Of a stretch of DNA of 17,274 bases, positions 14,933 through 17,274 are shown piece after piece (the first letter of the stretch is position 1; each line of letters begins with the position of its first letter). The stretch lies in NCBI GenBank assembly GCA_021850555.1, contig JAJZLX010000224.1:1-17274 (forward strand), read 5' to 3'. This DNA comes from Pseudomonadota bacterium (GTDB lineage: Bacteria > Pseudomonadota > Gammaproteobacteria > Steroidobacterales > Steroidobacteraceae). A program made the position numbers and the translations under genes. Below the pieces are notes generated by a model that was given only the letters and a program-made list of their open reading frames with translations, did no database searches and was not told the origin of the DNA.

Positions 14933-15436
14933 ATGAGCGCAATAGACATCATCATCTGGATCGTCATTCTGGGTGTGATCGCGGCTGGCATCGTGATCGC
15001 GATCCACTACTCGAGTGACATCAGCACCGCCTCGAACGTGCATGCCGATGTGCAGAACACCTCTGCACTGGTTTCTGACATCCGGGAAGCGTGGCAGGGG
15101 TATCCCAACTACAGCACGATCAGCGACACGGATGTCATCAACGCCAAGGCGGTTCCAAGCGCCATCACGATAAGCGGTGGCAATAGCCTGAGCAATGTGT
15201 TCGGCGATCCGATCACGCTTGCGGCGGACACGACCAATACGAACGCGTTCGATCTCACCGACACTGTGCCGAACGACGCATGTGCGGCGATCGCGAACTC
15301 TGTTCTGCAGAACGTGACCTCGCTTACCGTCAACGGAACCGCAGTGACACTGCCGGTGACGGACCCCGCTGCGATCGGGCAGGCGTGTGGAACCACAGAT
15401 CCCTCCACCATCACCGAAGTGTACTCGGGGATGTAG
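14933..15436 (+). CDS. pilS: PilS-type major pilin of the type IVb pilus, leaderless
   Basis: The protein has 167 residues. ATG 14933 follows GGAGA (about 9 nt). An in-frame TGA (14930-14932) lies directly before the ATG, so no longer N-terminus is possible in this frame. The protein begins MSAIDIIIWIVILGVIAAG, so the hydrophobic helix starts at once and there is no basic leader ending in Gly. When aligned by the Ala-Gly at 18-19, residue 1 matches residue 1 of mature TcpA-type pilins, and D5 falls at the conserved Glu5. The C-terminal part has the PilS pattern, with two cysteines (C117 and C152) and NVFGDPITL and IGQACGTTDPSTITEVYSG. It should form the filament. How it is processed is unclear. 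Confidence 0.85.
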   Translation: MSAIDIIIWIVILGVIAAGIVIAIHYSSDISTASNVHADVQNTSALVSDIREAWQGYPNYSTISDTDVINAKAVPSAITISGGNSLSNVFGDPITLAADTTNTNAFDLTDTVPNDACAAIANSVLQNVTSLTVNGTAVTLPVTDPAAIGQACGTTDPSTITEVYSGM

Positions 15437-15453
15437 GGCGGGGGCGTACAGGC

Positions 15454-15783
15454 GTGTTTGCTTGGGCCATCCTGGCGGTGATGATGGTCGGTTTCGCCGG
15501 CCTCATCACCGTCGCGCAACCGCAGGCGGGCGCAATCCCGCCGGCGGCAGTCTCGGGCGCAATCGCCCGGGACTGTCTCGCCGTGTTCCAGGAGGGGAGC
15601 GGTCAGGTGTCGCTACCCAATGGCGTGACGATTCAGCGTGTGCCCTCCCAGTGTACCGTGATCGCGCCCTATGGGGTGGTGACCGTCGGGGCGCTGGCGG
15701 ATTCTGGGAATCTGATCGGCGGCGAGTGGGCGATCCTGAACCAGAACGGGCAGTACGTGCTTCGGGCGCAAATCGTGATGTAG
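15454..15783 (+). CDS. pilM: PilM-like small membrane-anchored pilus protein
   Basis: The protein has 109 residues. GTG 15454 follows a GGGCGGGGG run by 9 nt. The frame is open further upstream inside pilS, but no start with an RBS is seen there. An N-terminal membrane segment (FAWAILAVMMVGFAGLITV) comes first, and then a small periplasmic domain with two cysteines (RDCLAVF and SQCTVIAPYG) and a C-terminal strand (NQNGQYVLRAQIVM). Small proteins of this type in IncI1-like clusters are called PilM; in R64 the gene lies between pilL and pilN, so the position differs. A minor pilin is the alternative. Its place between the major pilin and the tip adhesin, and its cysteines, support a pilus role. 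Confidence 0.55.
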   Translation: MFAWAILAVMMVGFAGLITVAQPQAGAIPPAAVSGAIARDCLAVFQEGSGQVSLPNGVTIQRVPSQCTVIAPYGVVTVGALADSGNLIGGEWAILNQNGQYVLRAQIVM

Positions 15784-15792
15784 GAGCGATGC

Positions 15793-17211
15793 ATGTTCGG
15801 GTATGTGGATCTTGTGATTTTCATTGGGGTGCTGGCGGCCGCCGCCATGATCCTGCCTTCGGCGATGAACTGGGATCATATGGCTTTCAGCGCCCAGGTT
15901 GCCCAGATCGAGGCCGGACAACTCGCGGCGGTCACCGATGGAGCTCTGCAATACGAGTACGCGAACACTGCCACGCTCGATACGCCTGGGTCTTCTCATT
16001 CGGTTACGGTTGCGCAACTGATCGCGCAAGGCTATCTGCCGAGCGGGACGAAAGCGACGGATTCGTTCGGGAATCAGATCAGCGTCATCTTTAACGCCAA
16101 TGCGACCGGCAACGTCACCGGGTACGTGGTCGATCAGGGCCCGAAGGTTTACACCGATAAACAGGCCGGTCAGATTCTGCTCGCACTCGGGGACCGTGGT
16201 GGGTACGATCCGGCCGAATTGCTGCCGGGACAGACGCCGAACACTCTCTACGGCTCCGGCGGAACATGGCAGGCGGGCGCACCGTCCGGCGTTGCGCCCG
16301 GGAGCATCGAGGTCGAAGTGGAACCGAACGCCGCTCAGCAGGCTGATGACTCGCGCTTCCTGTGGCGCGTACCGGCTCCGACGGTGGCCGGCAATACCAT
16401 GTCGACGCCGCTGATTATGAGCGCGGTGGAGACGCCTGGCGCTGGCTGCGCCAATACAGGCGCAATTGCCCAGGACGGCACGGGGGCGCTCGTGAGCTGC
16501 CAGGCCGGCACATGGACCGCCGTCGGCGGCGGGCACTGGCGAGCTCCTGTGGCGACGTATGCGGCGCTGCCGGCGAGCGGAAACCAGAACGGCGATGTGC
16601 GGCTCACGCTCGACACCGACCGGGCCTTCGCGTGGAATGGCGGGTCGTGGGTAGCGCTGGCTGTCAACCAGAACGGCAACCTTCATGTGCCAGGGCATCT
16701 CTACGCGGAGAACGGTCAGGTTTCGACGAACACCGGCTGCGCCGGCCAAGCTGGCCTGACGGTCGGGGGCGTGCAAATCTGGACCGATCCGAATTGCGGT
16801 CCAGGGGATACCGGCATCTACTTTCAGAACCCTGGTGGAACCGTCTACCAGTTCTCGGACCAGGGCGACTATATGACGATATGGGGTGGGGCGCACAACG
16901 CTTCGATCTTCAAGGCCCATCAGAACGGCGAGTGGGACAGCGAGGAGGGCGGATTCTTGCTGAATGGCGCGGGGAATTCTGCGGAAGAAATGGGGGGGCA
17001 AGGATGGGGCTTCCAGCCGCAGTATTCTTCAGGCTGGTCGATGGTGACCCAGGACGGGCCCGGAAACCTGAACGTCGCGCCTGGGTCTGCCCTCGGCTCC
17101 GCCGACGTGAACGACATCCTTGTGCGCTCTGGCGGCCAATACCCCTGGTCACTGCTGTCCAAATTAGCCGGAATTCGCCGGACTGACTGCGGATTTTCCC
17201 GGGTAATTTGA
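15793..17211 (+). CDS. pilV: PilV-type tip adhesin, 3' end apparently replaced by a mobile-element end
   Basis: The frame has 472 residues. ATG 15793 follows GGAG at 6 nt. Only three codons separate it from the stop of the preceding gene in the same frame, so no leader can be hidden upstream. The start (MFGYVDLVIFIGVLAAAAMI) goes straight into a pilin-like helix. The domain AQIEAGQLAAVTDGALQYEY and YLPSGTKATDSFGNQISVIF matches the shufflon PilV N-terminus. GCANTGAIAQDGTGALVSC at about 215-235 and further Cys and Gly-rich repeats belong to the adhesin part, ending VNDILVRSGGQYPW. From about residue 455 the frame enters sequence that looks like a mobile-element end, adding about 18 foreign residues. 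In R64-type systems PilV is a tip adhesin that picks recipients. Here the end looks truncated. Confidence 0.85.
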   Translation: MFGYVDLVIFIGVLAAAAMILPSAMNWDHMAFSAQVAQIEAGQLAAVTDGALQYEYANTATLDTPGSSHSVTVAQLIAQGYLPSGTKATDSFGNQISVIFNANATGNVTGYVVDQGPKVYTDKQAGQILLALGDRGGYDPAELLPGQTPNTLYGSGGTWQAGAPSGVAPGSIEVEVEPNAAQQADDSRFLWRVPAPTVAGNTMSTPLIMSAVETPGAGCANTGAIAQDGTGALVSCQAGTWTAVGGGHWRAPVATYAALPASGNQNGDVRLTLDTDRAFAWNGGSWVALAVNQNGNLHVPGHLYAENGQVSTNTGCAGQAGLTVGGVQIWTDPNCGPGDTGIYFQNPGGTVYQFSDQGDYMTIWGGAHNASIFKAHQNGEWDSEEGGFLLNGAGNSAEEMGGQGWGFQPQYSSGWSMVTQDGPGNLNVAPGSALGSADVNDILVRSGGQYPWSLLSKLAGIRRTDCGFSRVI

Positions 17212-17274
17212 CAGGTTTTGGCTCGGGTTCAAGTTCAGGCCCCCTGATGCTGTCCAAGTTAAAATGCCATGATC
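17156..17274 (+). mobile_element. Probable left end of a mobile element inserted in pilV
   Basis: TGTCCAAATTAGCC begins at 17156. An inverted, slightly changed copy (TAATTTGACAG) lies at 17204-17214, and a second direct copy, TGTCCAAGTTAAAATG, at 17251-17266. Several copies of a terminal motif starting with TGT are usual for the ends of some insertion sequences, notably the IS21 family, where they bind transposase. TTGACA at 17208-17213 is a perfect -35 hexamer, but no good -10 is seen 17 bp on. No transposase gene is in the window, and the other end is not visible, so the family is a guess. Confidence 0.45.

Noticed and set aside
15280..15453. N-terminal extension of the PilM-like protein with RGRTG as a prepilin leader
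   Set aside because: The basic RGRTG before the hydrophobic segment looks like a leader, but no start codon with an RBS exists nearby in that frame, and it would overlap pilS.
15613..17001. 462-codon open frame on the minus strand opposite pilV
   Set aside because: The translation is Arg/Pro/His-rich without domains and overlaps the recognisable PilV and PilM-like genes. It is a shadow frame.
1..17274. CRISPR array, tRNA, rRNA or oriT
   Set aside because: No spaced direct repeats, no recognisable tRNA or rRNA sequence, and no nic-like region beside a relaxase gene were seen.

Overview
The window is a GC-rich (about 60%) proteobacterial segment that looks like part of a conjugative element (an integrative conjugative element or a plasmid) rather than core chromosome. 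The reasons are a Rad52-type annealing protein and an SSB, a plasmid/phage-style primase, a MoxR/CobS-like ATPase with a VWA partner, and a long type IVb thin-pilus operon of the IncI1 (R64) pil kind. A gamma- or betaproteobacterial host is likely, and acidophilic sulfur or iron oxidisers are one guess. The sequence does not fix the species. No integrase, relaxase, oriT, tRNA or rRNA is visible.

Bases 1-2943: a MoxR/CobS-type AAA+ ATPase (5' end outside the window), a hairpin terminator, a 26-codon leader ORF, and a protein carrying both a VWA MIDAS motif and an HExxH-type zinc motif. A second, almost identical terminator closes this block. Bases 2996-3463 hold an unrecognised gene on the minus strand, the only convincing minus-strand gene. 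It diverges from the next operon across 144 bp that contain a palindrome and promoter-like sequences.

Bases 3608-7443: DNA-processing genes. A Rad52-like single-strand annealing protein, a periplasmic DsbC/DsbG-type thiol-disulfide protein and a small unknown protein are linked by 4-base start/stop overlaps. SSB follows. After a perfect-palindrome terminator comes a primase with a zinc finger and a Toprim domain, closed by its own terminator.

Bases 7572-17211: one tightly packed pil operon in the order pilL/TcpQ-like, pilN secretin, pilP-like, pilO, pilQ ATPase, an unknown 3-TM protein, pilR, pilS major pilin, pilM-like protein and pilV tip adhesin. PilN would form the outer-membrane channel, PilO and PilP the periplasmic and inner-membrane bridge, PilQ and PilR the assembly motor and platform. 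PilS and PilV would form the filament and its tip, and the DsbC/G protein could form their disulfides. No PilT transglycosylase or PilU prepilin peptidase is present in the window.

Most unusual points: the pilin PilS has no leader peptide, and its start codon falls where the mature type IVb pilin normally begins. PilV also lacks a normal leader. The 3' end of pilV runs into what looks like the end of a mobile element with three copies of an 11-12 bp motif. A CTATAG box plus a downstream TAGGT(T)CACTA motif is shared by two operon leaders.
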